Shown in pieces: positions 1-10,500 of a stretch of DNA of 40,230 nt. The position numbers and the translations under genes were made by a program. Source of the stretch: Kiritimatiellia bacterium. Its GTDB lineage: Bacteria > Verrucomicrobiota > Kiritimatiellia > RFP12 > UBA1067. The stretch is from the NCBI GenBank assembly GCA_017962315.1, contig JAGCVN010000083.1, forward strand, positions 1 to 40,230, read 5' to 3'. The notes under the pieces are model-generated. The model saw nothing but the letters and a program-made list of their open reading frames with translations, did not search any database and was not told the DNA's origin. Numbering within the stretch: the first letter of the stretch is position 1; each line of letters starts with the position of its first letter.

Positions 1-3000
1 CGTCACAACCGGATCGGTGAACGTCGTGCCGAGCGCGATGACCTGCATTCCGTTCGTCTCAACCGGATCCGGCGCGGTAAACGTCACCTCGTCCTCATAG
101 CTGTACTGCCGCGTCTCGCCGTTCACCGTCACGTCGAACTTTCGGCGCTCCCAGCTGGCCGTGACGGCTCTGTCGCCCGTGCTCCCAACGGATATCGAGA
201 CCGGCGTCCATCCCTTGAACATCCAGCCGTACACTTCGCCCGGTGCGGCAAACGTGATTGCATCCTCCACCGTGTACGTCGATGGGTTGGGGTTCGTCGC
301 CCCCTTCAGATTTGAGTATGTGATATTATAGGGAATCCCCTCATACAATGCCGTAAACGTGGCGTTGCTTACAATCGGCGCCGTCACATTCCCGCTCCAA
401 CCGGTGAATCTCCATCCGGATTTCGCCTGAATGGTCGGCTTGACGGCCACGCAACCATTCGTCACGGACTGCGAAAGCGCTCCACCTCCTATACGCGTAC
501 CATGAGTGCCAGGCTTGAAAGTAACAGTCCAGATATTCCCAACCCATTCATAAAGAGCGGTAACGGTCAAGTCGCTCTTGACATTTGAGAAACTCTTATC
601 CCATCCCACAAATGCCCACCCCTGGTCAGCCTTCACAGTGGGCGTCCGCGTTATAGATGCTCCATCTTGAACCACCTGCTTGACAAAGCGAAGACTGGTC
701 CAACTGCCATGTTCACCAGGGTCGAACGTCACCGTATGGTAAATCCCCACCTCAACATCAAAGCCAAATCCATCTTCCAAATACCGATCAGTGCCAACCT
801 CGTGGATGTAGTCATCATAAGTGAAGCCCACCCAGAAAGATCCCCATTCATTCGGAGCCGTCCAGTCAAAATACCCCGTGTTCGGTATTGTATCCTCGCA
901 CAAGTCCCGCAGAATACGCCATTCGGAACCATCCACCACGACGGCCTTCATCGTTTCCCCATCGCCATAACAATAAAAGTTATCGTCAATATATCCGAGG
1001 TCGTAATAGAAACGGACAATCGCCCCCGGAGCTACCCGCAGTGAAGCGCCCCAATCCCACATATCTGCCGTTACGATGACAGTCGGGACATCAAACTCCC
1101 CGTTCTCGTCCGAAAGGTCGACCGAATCGTTCCTGACATCTTCTTCAAGCTCATCATCCCAAGTCCAAGTAACCCTGTGCCGCACGATACGGGAAGAGGA
1201 AATCGTACAATCCCCGTTCATGTCCGCAAGCACAATCCGATAGTATTTTTGTTCGTCGATAGACCAATAATCAAAGGGAACATCGAACGTACAGGTTCCG
1301 TTTTGGGAAATGGTGCTCAAAAGACCTTCGTCCATTCCCAAAACCTCCTCTCGCCATGCCGCCCCCTGCAAATCAACAGACGTCATACAATAAAATGCAG
1401 CGTGCGAAAGCATTTGATAGCGTTCCCATTCGGAAACGCCTTGCGCAAAATCAAACTGGATTGTCAAGCGCAACTGATTCCAATCCCCCAGTTCGGCATC
1501 CACAATTTCCATACCGAGGAGAACGTCGTCTAACGTTGTATTCTCTACTTGGACTTGCCACGTCCGCCTGACCTCATTCGTCCAGAAGCCGTCGCTCACG
1601 ACGCAAGCCACCGTATGCGTCCCCACGTCTGTGACGGTCGGCATATACCACCTGTTCCAAGAACTCATGCCCGCCTGCGTTTGGATACCATCGAGATACC
1701 AGATAAAGGACAATGGTTCTCCTTCTGGATCATGCGCAACCACGAAAAATTCAGGCAAAGCAGAATATGCCAAATCGACGCTGATGGTATCATTTGACGG
1801 ACTGTATTCATCGATGACCGGTTGAGCGTTACTATAATCAACCCGGACTTGCCACGTCCGCCTAACCTCATTCGTCCAGAAGCCATCGCTCACGACGCAA
1901 GCCACCGTATGCAAGCCCATGTTTGTAGAGGTCGGGGTATAATCGATGCTGGAACACCAGCGGTTTTCGGACTCGCTAAATGTCGTCTCTCCCTCCACGG
2001 CATTTCCGTCGAGATACCATGAGAACGACAAGGACGCCTGTTCTGGATCATGCGCGGCTACAGAAAAGAACGTTTCATTTTCGGGATCGATTTGAATAAC
2101 GCTATTTGACGGACTGGCAAAGTCTATGACAGGTCGCGTGTTAGCGTTTGGCGCGACGACAAGCGTACAAGCCACGTTTGTACCGATGCCCCACTCATCA
2201 TCCCAGAACACCAGCTCAAACTGGTTCGTACCCACTTTACGGGGAATACCAGAGACAAGGCCGTCATGCGAAAGTGACAGCCCGACGGCGATACCATTTT
2301 CCCGGAATGTTATGTCATCAACGCCATTCATCGAAAGATCCTCGCCGACAATGGTATAATCTTTGCCATTGCCGGCGGAAATGCCGACAAGACCCGTATC
2401 ATTTCCTGGACCATAGGAAAACGTGATCGCCCCGTCGCTATGAAGTGTCGCCGAAAAATTCACATTAGAATGATTAGACCAACGAAATGTCACATAATCG
2501 TCGGTTTCCTCTACATAGACATCACCGTCATTAAAAGCCACCGTTTCACTCCAGAACGGCGCAACCATGGCTACATTCTGAAACACATTGCTACTGTCAA
2601 GTCCAAAACATTCGCAATCAAACGAAAGCGTACCGTTTCCGTTCACATATACATGATTGTAACTCGTTCCATAAAAGGGAAAATAGAAAGGTAGGTCATA
2701 CGACATTCCGTAGGTATCCCACCATGATCCGTACGCTTCGCCGACGGAGGAATAGGAACAGGCGGAGCGTTCCACATCATAACTCGCGCTTCCATGCAGA
2801 TCCCAATAAGTCCAATCATGCGTTCCGTCCGTCCTCGTCAACTGGAACGAATACGGTACCATTTCCGTAGCAACCGGTAGCTCCATCTCCGTAGCGACGG
2901 TAATTCCGACTTGCGCATAGGCGATCGTTAATCCATTCCATTTCGCCCCCTGATAACTGAAGCCCCCCGCCCTCGGATTCACATAGGCCACGCAATTCGC

Positions 3001-4791
3001 GGCTACGCCTGTAAAGGCACCCGAACCAACCCTAGGCGCGTTGCCGTTGAATGTCACGCTTGCGAGATCGCTGCAAAGACGGAATGCATAGTTGCCAATA
3101 TTCGCCACACTACTCGGTATCGTTACGCTCGTGAGGCCCTTAAATCCTGCAAACACGTTATTACTAATGCTCGTCACGCCATCTGGTATCGTCACGTCAG
3201 CCGCTCCAAACCATCCGACACGTGTAAGGACACCGTCCTCAATCGTGAACACGGCACCATTGGACTCGGAAAAGTCGTCCGGCAGATAGGAAATCATCAA
3301 TCCGTTCCATTCTACGTTCTCGGAGGGAAACCCAACCGCCGTCCGATTCACGTATGCCGTACAGCCAGATGCGACACCGGTGAATGCCGATGAAGCAGTC
3401 GGCGCATCGCCTTTGAACATCACACTTTTAAGATTTGTACACTGGGAAAACGCATTGGTATCGATACGTGTAACGCTGTTCGGAATCGCAACGCCCATAA
3501 GACCGACACAACCATAAAACGAAGAATTCCCGATACTCCTAACCCTGTTGCCCATTGTCACGTTCACAAGCCTACTGCAATTCTGGAATACCGCAGATCC
3601 AATGCTTGTTACACGATCGGGAATTGTTACTTTCGCCAAGGTACTACAGCCAGAAAACGCGGAATTCCCCATGTTCGTCACGCCGCCGCCTATCGTCACG
3701 TTCGTAAGGCTGCTGCAACTCTGGAATGCCGCCGTTCCGATGCTCGTTACGCTATCGGGAATTGTCACGCTCACAAGGCCAGTACATCCTTGAAACGCCG
3801 ACGCATCGACTGATGTCACGCCGTCTGATATTGTTACTACACCATTGACCCCCCGAACCAGCGTATCACCGTCTTTTGTCATCAAAAGTCCGCCCTTTGA
3901 CATATATCTGGAGTTTTCATCCGAGACAATAAATTCTTGTAATCCGCCGCAACCGAGAAATGCAGCATTGTCAATACTCGTCACACCGCTGCCAATCGCC
4001 ACATTCGTAAGGGTGCTGCAATTCTGGAAAGCCGCTGTTCCGATGCTCGTTACACTATCGGGAATTGTCACGCTCACCAGAGTAGTACAGCAATAAAACG
4101 CGGAATTCCCGATGTTCGTCACCGATTCGGGTATAACAAGATTTGTGACCAACGAATTATTCAGATACAATTTGTGCGCATACGAAAGAGGATTTGAATA
4201 CGGGGACGTAAACGAGATCCTGCACCATGCCGCAATATCCTTGACATTGATGCTCACAAGTTTACTGCAACCGGAAAACGCATTACTTCCAATGCTTGTC
4301 ACGCCGCCGCCTATCGTCACGTTCGTAAGGCTGCTGCAACTCTGGAATGCCGCCGTTCCAATGCTTGTCACACTGTCGGGTATCGTCAAATCCACAAGGC
4401 CGCTACACCTGTAAAACGCATTGTTGCCAATATTCGTAACACTGCTTGGTATTACGACATTCGTAAGGTTGTTGTAACCGTAAAACGCCTGGGGCCCGAT
4501 ACTTGCAACAGATCTGTCGCCAAGGGTAGAAGGAATCGTTATGGCACCGACTGGTCGAGGCGATACAGCGTACCTGGATAATTCCGCCGTGTCGCCGTTG
4601 ATTTGATACGTCCACGTATAGTCCCCAACCATTTCGGTCGCTGCCATGAGCGGCAATACGACAAAGAAAATCATTGTCACCAAAATCATCCATTTACAGT
4701 ATAGCCCACGCCTCGGCGTTGCCGCCGATGCGAATTTTCTCTCGCCAAACCGCACGGGCAAATTCCTGTTGAGTGCTTTTCCTGATGCCAT
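1..4791 (-). CDS. Giant secreted BspA-type leucine-rich-repeat / InlB-repeat surface protein (C-terminus beyond window)
   Basis: Reading the minus strand by eye gives one uninterrupted frame of 1597 codons that runs off the left edge. The start at 4791 is preceded by AAAGG about 9 nt upstream; a second in-frame ATG at 4689 lies just before the hydrophobic signal (about residues 35-51, ending LMAA). Domains in order: BspA/LRR_5 repeats of 23 residues (about 87-468 and 520-594, pattern VTIPDSVTSIGTAAFQ); a beta-sandwich with FPFYG and APFW motifs (about 700-800); two tandem Ig/PKD-like domains (about 888-984 and 986-1081) sharing HTVACVVSDGFWTNEVRRTW; an unassigned region; and at least three Listeria-Bacteroides repeats (about 1350-1548, GWxFxGW). 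It is probably a surface adhesin or binding protein. Base composition is visibly less GC-rich than its neighbours. Anchor and total length are unknown. Confidence 0.9.
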   Translation of the reverse strand, partial: MASGKALNRNLPVRFGERKFASAATPRRGLYCKWMILVTMIFFVVLPLMAATEMVGDYTWTYQINGDTAELSRYAVSPRPVGAITIPSTLGDRSVASIGPQAFYGYNNLTNVVIPSSVTNIGNNAFYRCSGLVDLTIPDSVTSIGTAAFQSCSSLTNVTIGGGVTSIGSNAFSGCSKLVSINVKDIAAWCRISFTSPYSNPLSYAHKLYLNNSLVTNLVIPESVTNIGNSAFYCCTTLVSVTIPDSVTSIGTAAFQNCSTLTNVAIGSGVTSIDNAAFLGCGGLQEFIVSDENSRYMSKGGLLMTKDGDTLVRGVNGVVTISDGVTSVDASAFQGCTGLVSVTIPDSVTSIGTAAFQSCSSLTNVTIGGGVTNMGNSAFSGCSTLAKVTIPDRVTSIGSAVFQNCSRLVNVTMGNRVRSIGNSSFYGCVGLMGVAIPNSVTRIDTNAFSQCTNLKSVMFKGDAPTASSAFTGVASGCTAYVNRTAVGFPSENVEWNGLMISYLPDDFSESNGAVFTIEDGVLTRVGWFGAADVTIPDGVTSISNNVFAGFKGLTSVTIPSSVANIGNYAFRLCSDLASVTFNGNAPRVGSGAFTGVAANCVAYVNPRAGGFSYQGAKWNGLTIAYAQVGITVATEMELPVATEMVPYSFQLTRTDGTHDWTYWDLHGSASYDVERSACSYSSVGEAYGSWWDTYGMSYDLPFYFPFYGTSYNHVYVNGNGTLSFDCECFGLDSSNVFQNVAMVAPFWSETVAFNDGDVYVEETDDYVTFRWSNHSNVNFSATLHSDGAITFSYGPGNDTGLVGISAGNGKDYTIVGEDLSMNGVDDITFRENGIAVGLSLSHDGLVSGIPRKVGTNQFELVFWDDEWGIGTNVACTLVVAPNANTRPVIDFASPSNSVIQIDPENETFFSVAAHDPEQASLSFSWYLDGNAVEGETTFSESENRWCSSIDYTPTSTNMGLHTVACVVSDGFWTNEVRRTWQVRVDYSNAQPVIDEYSPSNDTISVDLAYSALPEFFVVAHDPEGEPLSFIWYLDGIQTQAGMSSWNRWYMPTVTDVGTHTVACVVSDGFWTNEVRRTWQVQVENTTLDDVLLGMEIVDAELGDWNQLRLTIQFDFAQGVSEWERYQMLSHAAFYCMTSVDLQGAAWREEVLGMDEGLLSTISQNGTCTFDVPFDYWSIDEQKYYRIVLADMNGDCTISSSRIVRHRVTWTWDDELEEDVRNDSVDLSDENGEFDVPTVIVTADMWDWGASLRVAPGAIVRFYYDLGYIDDNFYCYGDGETMKAVVVDGSEWRILRDLCEDTIPNTGYFDWTAPNEWGSFWVGFTYDDYIHEVGTDRYLEDGFGFDVEVGIYHTVTFDPGEHGSWTSLRFVKQVVQDGASITRTPTVKADQGWAFVGWDKSFSNVKSDLTVTALYEWVGNIWTVTFKPGTHGTRIGGGALSQSVTNGCVAVKPTIQAKSGWRFTGWSGNVTAPIVSNATFTALYEGIPYNITYSNLKGATNPNPSTYTVEDAITFAAPGEVYGWMFKGWTPVSISVGSTGDRAVTASWERRKFDVTVNGETRQYSYEDEVTFTAPDPVETNGMQVIALGTTFTDPVVT

Positions 4792-4910
4792 GGCTCTTAC
4801 CTTTCTCTGTTTTTCTTGATACCGTTCGCATTACTCGGAACCCGTCGGCAAATTTCAACGTAACACCCGTTGTCAACGCCGACAGTGCTTTCTTACAAAC
4901 TCAAGAAGGT

Positions 4911-4938
4911 AGTTTAACATACCCCCCCCGCACGTCAA
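4911..4938 (-). promoter_or_regulatory. Probable sigma-70-like promoter of the LRR surface protein gene
   Basis: TTGACG (4938-4933) and TAAACT (4916-4911) are separated by 16 nt, about 120 nt before the chosen start. The spacer contains a run of eight G. The same GTTAAACT block forms the -10 of the efflux operon promoter near 12030. The -10 match is only moderate. Confidence 0.4.
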
Positions 4939-4960
4939 GTACCATTTTTTCTTTCGGGGG

Positions 4961-4980
4961 AAAAAATCATCTGATTTTTT
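4961..4980. repeat. Perfect A/T palindrome in the intergenic region
   Basis: Six A followed by TCA is mirrored by TGA followed by six T around a two-base centre. It lies 36 nt downstream of the hydrolase stop and just upstream of the LRR-gene promoter. The T tract could help termination on either strand, but the stem has almost no GC pairs, so it may instead be a binding site or simply A/T-rich DNA. The rest of 4792-5015 holds nothing else I can name. Confidence 0.4.
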
Positions 4981-5015
4981 AGAAATACCCGGAAATACCA
5001 AGCGGGCAGACGGTA

Positions 5016-5774
5016 TCAGGCTAAGATGCCGAGGTGGTCGATGCCGGAGAGGGTTTCGATTTGGGCGTTCGGGAAATAGTCTTTGATCAGAGTTTCGTCT
5101 TTCCAGAACTTGAACGGCGAGGCGCCGCCCATGATGAAACGGGCTTCGCCCGGATAGGGCATCCCGGACAACCCTGCATCGCTCACTACTTTGTAGTTTT
5201 CGATGAGGTTGCCGAGATCGCAACGCCAACGGAAATGCCCCGCAACGTCCCGTTCGAGGTTCTTTAAGATGTAGGCACGGTCACGCGGTTTCGGCACGAG
5301 GACGGCAAGTTCGTTGTCGAGCTGCGCCACGTCTTTCGCCGCCGCGACGGGCAGGTCTTTGCACGCACGGAGAAGGAAGAGGTGGAACGGCGGGAACGTA
5401 CGAGGGGACATATCCAGCACGACAAGCCGTTCGACGAAAGACGGGAACATACAGGCCAGTTGCATGGCGATTTTCCCGCCCAACGAGTGTCCGCAGAAAA
5501 CGGCAGAAGCGTAGCCGAGCGACTCAACCGTCGCCTTCACATCCTCTGCAAGCGAGGAAAGCGAGAAGGTCGCTTGACGCGGCGAATCGCCGTGATTCGG
5601 CAAGTCCACACGGATAACGCGCCACGTCTTTCCCGTCGGGACACAAAACGAAAGAGCGGGGATCGACTCCCCTCCATCCACGTTCCAGCCGGATGCGGCA
5701 GAACCGAGAAGCCCGTGGAGGAGGACGAGCGGATGCCCGTCCTCCGGTCCGTCTGTCAAGGTGTGGAGGACCAT
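5016..5774 (-). CDS. Alpha/beta hydrolase (YbfF-like esterase family)
   Basis: This 252-residue cytoplasmic alpha/beta-hydrolase-fold protein shows the oxyanion motif HGLLGS (20-25), the strand-turn DLPNHGDS (57-64) typical of YbfF-like esterases, the nucleophile elbow GHSLGG with Ser97, and a final catalytic His247 in GIDHLG. The substrate cannot be read from the sequence. The start ATG at 5774 is preceded by AGGGAG. The gene begins 13 nt after the fhs stop, so it is the last gene of the efflux/fhs operon. The protein ends only five residues after the catalytic His, whereas relatives usually carry another 15-25 residues forming the last helix. The C-terminus may therefore be truncated. Confidence 0.85.
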   Translation of the reverse strand: MVLHTLTDGPEDGHPLVLLHGLLGSAASGWNVDGGESIPALSFCVPTGKTWRVIRVDLPNHGDSPRQATFSLSSLAEDVKATVESLGYASAVFCGHSLGGKIAMQLACMFPSFVERLVVLDMSPRTFPPFHLFLLRACKDLPVAAAKDVAQLDNELAVLVPKPRDRAYILKNLERDVAGHFRWRCDLGNLIENYKVVSDAGLSGMPYPGEARFIMGGASPFKFWKDETLIKDYFPNAQIETLSGIDHLGILA

Positions 5775-5787
5775 GACGGCTCCCTAA

Positions 5788-7551
5788 TCAGAACAAACCC
5801 CGTACCGCGCCCGTCTCTGTATCGACATCGATCCGGCGGTACGCCGGAGATGCCGACGTGCCCGGCATGAGTTTGATTTCGCCGGCGACCGGCACCACAA
5901 GCCCCGCGCCTTTGTAGATGAGCACGTCGCGAACGGGCAGACGCCAGCCTTTCGGGCGCCCCAACAGTTTCGGGTCGTGCGAGAGGGAGTATTGCGTCTT
6001 TGCCATGCAGATCGGCAGTTTCGCCGTTTCCGGATCTGCCTGCAACGCAGCCAGTTTGGCGGACGCCTCTTCGCTCCAATCCACGCCGTCGCCGCCGTAG
6101 ACCTCTTTCACGATCGCGTCGACACGGTCGGCGAGCGTTTCGTCGTCGGACGAAAGGAACGCGAATTCGTTTGGGCGACCACACGCGGCAACGACAGCCT
6201 CCGCCAGTTCCAGTGCGCCTTCGCCGCCCTTGAGCCAGTGGTCTGAGACGGCGAAACTCGCCCCCGCGCCTTCGGCGATTTCACGCACAAGCGCACGTTC
6301 GGCGGGCGTATCCGTATAAAAGGCGTTGAGGCAGACGACCGGCTGGATGCCGGAACGGCGGATAATGTCAATGTGGGCGAGCAGGTTGTCGCAGCCTTTC
6401 CGCAACAGGTCGAGGTTCTCATGCGTGTACGCCGGATCGAGCGGCATTCCCGCTTTCACGGCGGGTGCGCCGCCGTGCGCCTTGAGTGCGCGCACGGTCG
6501 CCACCAACACCACAGCGTCCGGTTTCAGCCCGGAACAGCGGCATTTGATGTTCCAGAACTTCTCAAAGCCCATGTCGCTGGCGAAGCCGCTCTCCGTGAC
6601 GACGTAGTCGCCAAGCGCACAGGCTAGCCTGTCCGCAATCACGGAGTTCTGTCCGATGGCGATGTTCGCAAACGGTCCGGCGTGGACGAACATCGGCTGG
6701 CCTTCCAGCGACTGCATGAGCGTGGGTTTGACGGCGTTCACGAGGAGGGCGCACATCGCGCCGTCCACCTCCAGGTCGTGCGTCGTAACAGGCGTACCGT
6801 CCTTTGCGTAGGCCACGATAATCCGTCCAAGCCGCGCGCGCAGATCGGCGAGATCCGACGCCATCGCGAGGATAGCCATGACTTCGCTCGCCACGGTAAT
6901 ATAGAACCCGCTCGGCATGGTGAAGCCGTCGAGTTTGCCGCCTCGCCCGATCTCGATGTTGCGCAACCCCTGTGCGCAAAAATCCATTGCCCAGCGCATC
7001 TGCACGCGGCCGGGATCGATGTCGAGACGTTTCAACCCGCGTTCGGCGAGCCAGGCATCGTCATGGTTGCGCTCATGCTGCATACGGCTGTTGAGCGCCA
7101 CCATCGCGAGGTTGTTGGCGTTCGTGATGGCGTCGATATCGCCCGTAAGTCCGAGCGAGAGCGCGGTGAGCGGCACCACCTGGGCAAGCCCACCGCCGGC
7201 GGCGCTCCCCTTGATGTTGAACGTGGGTCCCCCGGACGGCTGGCGGACACATCCGACAACTTTCTTACCGAGGCGCCCGAGGCCCTGTACGAGGCCGAGC
7301 GTCGTGGTGGTCTTGCCCTCGCCGAGTGCGGTGGGCGTGATCGCGGTCACGTCAATGTACTTCGCGCGTTTCGCGCCGCCGAGGCGTTTCAATACCTTCG
7401 TGGCATCGATCTTCGCGAGAACGTTCCCGTAGGGAATCCATTCTTCCTTCAACAGACCGAGTTCTTCGGCGAGTTCAGCGGCCGGACGCAGTGACGACTC
7501 CGCCGCTTGCGCGATTTCCCAGTCTTTCATCTTCAATGGGTCAAGCATCAT
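5788..7551 (-). CDS. fhs: Formate-tetrahydrofolate ligase
   Basis: This 587-residue enzyme makes 10-formyl-tetrahydrofolate from formate, ATP and tetrahydrofolate in one-carbon metabolism. The nucleotide-binding segment LGEGKTTTTLGL, the family signature around KGSAAGGG and the second signature VATVRALKAHGG are all present. ATG 7551 is chosen because GGAGG sits 7 nt upstream. A TTG at 7557 overlaps the stop of the preceding pump gene but lies too close to that Shine-Dalgarno. The stop of the RND gene (7554-7556) lies just 2 nt before the chosen start, so translation is probably coupled. It is unusual to find this gene as the third member of an RND efflux operon; it may use formate from fermentation or supply purine and fMet synthesis. 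Confidence 0.97.
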   Translation of the reverse strand: MMLDPLKMKDWEIAQAAESSLRPAAELAEELGLLKEEWIPYGNVLAKIDATKVLKRLGGAKRAKYIDVTAITPTALGEGKTTTTLGLVQGLGRLGKKVVGCVRQPSGGPTFNIKGSAAGGGLAQVVPLTALSLGLTGDIDAITNANNLAMVALNSRMQHERNHDDAWLAERGLKRLDIDPGRVQMRWAMDFCAQGLRNIEIGRGGKLDGFTMPSGFYITVASEVMAILAMASDLADLRARLGRIIVAYAKDGTPVTTHDLEVDGAMCALLVNAVKPTLMQSLEGQPMFVHAGPFANIAIGQNSVIADRLACALGDYVVTESGFASDMGFEKFWNIKCRCSGLKPDAVVLVATVRALKAHGGAPAVKAGMPLDPAYTHENLDLLRKGCDNLLAHIDIIRRSGIQPVVCLNAFYTDTPAERALVREIAEGAGASFAVSDHWLKGGEGALELAEAVVAACGRPNEFAFLSSDDETLADRVDAIVKEVYGGDGVDWSEEASAKLAALQADPETAKLPICMAKTQYSLSHDPKLLGRPKGWRLPVRDVLIYKGAGLVVPVAGEIKLMPGTSASPAYRRIDVDTETGAVRGLF

Positions 7552-7553
7552 GG

Positions 7554-10500
7554 TCAAACCTCCGCAGAGTTTTCGTGTTTGTGTTTAAACGTGTCCCAGC
7601 GCGCCTTTAGTCCGTAGACGTATTCACGCCCGGTCTGAAAGAGCGCATACAACCCCGGCACGAGGATGATGCCGACGCAGGTCGCGGCAATCATGCCGGA
7701 ATAGGTCGCGACCCCGATCGCGCGGCGCGAAGCCGCACCGGCGCCGGTCGCGTAAACCATCGGCAGGATGCCCAGAACGAAGGTGAGCGCCGTCATCAAC
7801 ACGGCGCGGAGGCGTTCGCCCGCGCCGGATGCCGCGGCATCGACGATACTGTAGCCGTCGTTCTCGCGCCTGTCTTTCGCGAATTCGACAATCAGGATCG
7901 CATTCTTGCTGGCAAGCCCGACGAGCAGGATGATACCCAGCTGCGCGTAGACGCTCAGCGACAATCCCCAGATCTGGAGGCCGACGAGCGCGCCGAGCGC
8001 GGCGACGAAAATGGAGAGCATCACCGGAAGCGGGACGGTCCAGCTTTCATACTGTGCGACGAGGAAGAGGTAGCCGAAGAGCACGGCGAGGAGGATCAAC
8101 GGTCCCGCCTTCCCGCTGCTGCGCATCTCCTGGAAGGTGATGCCGGCCCATTCATACCCGTAGTCGGCGGGGAGTTCTTTGTCCAGCACGCGGATAATTG
8201 CCTGGATGGCCTGCCCGCTGGTGTAGCCGGGCGCGGGAATGACAGTAAACCCGGCGCAGAGGAAGAGGTTCTGCCGGTAGAGAGCGCGAGGGCCGAGTTC
8301 CTCCTCGATGGTCGCGAGCGAACCGACGGGAACCATCTTTCCTTGCGTGTTGCGGACGTAGAGGCGCGAGACCGCCTCCGGCGTGGCGCGGCCCGTCCAG
8401 TCCGACTGGACGGTCACGCGGTTCACCTGCGTGCCGAGGTTGACGTCGTTGACGTAGAGCGAGCCGAGGTAGTTCTGGAGCGTCGCGTAAAGCGTGGCGA
8501 GCGGCACGTGGTAAAGTTCGCACTTGGTGCGGTCCACGTTCAGCCAGAGGTGCGGCGTCCTCGCGTTGAAGCTGCAGATGGCGGACGCGATCTGCGGACA
8601 CTGTTCAAAGAGTCGGCCGATTTCCTGCGCGATCCGGTCGAGGCGTTCGGGGTCGGTGTCGCCGCGCGCCTCGACTTTTACGTTGATACCGCCGGTCGCG
8701 CTCATGCCGGGGATCGCGCTCGGCACGAACGCCTTGACGGAAGTGAGCGGAAGCTTGGAGATCCCTTTCTCGAGTTTCTCCCGGATCGAGCTGTGCGAGA
8801 GTTCGGGCGTCGTACGCTTACTCCACTCGTCCAGGTCGCAGATGATCATCGCCTGGTTCTCGCCGCGTCCGCCAACGAAACTGTTTCCGCAGACAGAAAG
8901 CACGGACTTCACGCCGGGGATACCCATCGCCACGTCCGTCGCTTCATGCGCCCCCGCCTTCATCACGCGCAGGGTTGAACCTTCCGGCGTATTTGCGTTG
9001 CAGAGCACCACGCGCTGGTCTTCCTCCGGAATGAACGAAGTCGGCGTCGTCTTGAAGAACTGCAGTGTCAACAACACGACACTCGTCAAAAGCAGGAAGG
9101 CAAGCACGATGCGCCGGGCCAGACCGCGCGCAATGGAGACGTAACCGCCACGCATCTTGTTCATAAACCAGTTGAACCAGGCGAAAGGTCCGTGCTTCGC
9201 CGGTTTCGGCTTACGCAGGATGCAGCCGCAGAGCGCGGGCGAGAGCGTCAAGGCGTTCACCGTCGAGAAGATAACGGCGGCGGAAAGCGTGACGGAGAAC
9301 TGCTGGTAAATCTTGCCCGTGATGCCGCCGAGGAATCCGACGGGGACGAAGATGCCCAGCAGGACGAGCGTCGTCGCGATGACGGCGGAGGTCACGTCCT
9401 GCATCGCCTGGATCGCCGCCTCTTTCGCGTTCAACCCTTCCTGTTCCATCAAGACCTGTACACGTTCGACCACCACGATCGCGTCGTCCACGACCGTGCC
9501 GATCGCCAACACAAGTCCGAACAGCGTGAGGATGTTGATGGAATAACCGAGTGCAGCCATCAAGATAAAGGTCGCCGTCAACGAGACGGGGATGGTCAAG
9601 ACCGGAACCAGCGTCGCGCGCCAGTCCTGCAGGAAGACGAAACAGACGAGCGCGACAAGCCCGATGGTCAGGAAAAGCGTGAAAACGATTTCCCGGATAC
9701 ATTCGCGAACGTAGGAGGTCGCGTCGTAGGGAATGCTCCATGTCAGATCATGCGGAAACTTCTTGGCGAGTTCCGTCATCGTCCGGCGGATCTCGTTCAT
9801 CGTCTGGATGGCGTTGGAACCGGGCATCTGGTTCATGGCGATGGAGACGGCCGGACCGTTGTTGAACAGACCGTCGAACTGGTATCCCTGTTCGCCGAAC
9901 TCGATCCACGCAATGTCCTTCAACCGGACAATACCGCCGTTCTTGTCGGTGCGCACAATGATTTCCGCAAACTCCTGCGGCGTATAGAGGCGACCTTTCG
10001 CGAGCAGCGTGAAGCAGAGGTTTCCGTTCTTCTTCGTCGGGGAGGTTCCGACAGAGCCGAGGGAAGCCTGAATGTTCTGTTTCTGGATCGCGGTGACGAC
10101 CTCTTCGGAGTTCATCCCCTGAGCGGCCATGCGTTTCGGGTCGAGCCAGACGCGCATCGCCATCTTCGGTCCGTACACCGTCGCATCGCCGACGCCCGGT
10201 ACGCGTAGCAGCGCGGGCTGGATGTACCCGTAGATGTAATCCGAAATCTCCAGGCGCGACATACTTCCGCCGGGCGAACGCAGACAGACGAATCCCAACT
10301 GGTCTTCCGACGCGCAACGGATGCGCATACCCGTGTTCTTCACCTCGGCGGGAAGTTTCGTTAACGCCTGCTGGACACGGTTCTGCACCTTCATCATCGC
10401 GGTGTCGCGGTCGGTGCCGACCTCGAAACGGATGGTGAGGTTGTACGTCCCGCTGTCTGTGCAGGTGGAGACCATGTAGATCATGTCCTCAACGCCGTTG

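Noticed and set aside
3000..4600. CRISPR array or tandem DNA repeat
   Set aside because: The ~69-bp periodic similarity is the 23-codon LRR coding repeat in an open frame, without spacers.
4961..4980. Classical rho-independent terminator for the hydrolase operon
   Set aside because: The stem is nearly all A/T, so it would be weak; recorded only as a palindrome.
5382..5870. Long + strand ORFs opposite the fhs, RND, LptD and gyrA genes
   Set aside because: They are antisense shadows of well-supported genes; GC-rich codon use leaves long open frames on the other strand.
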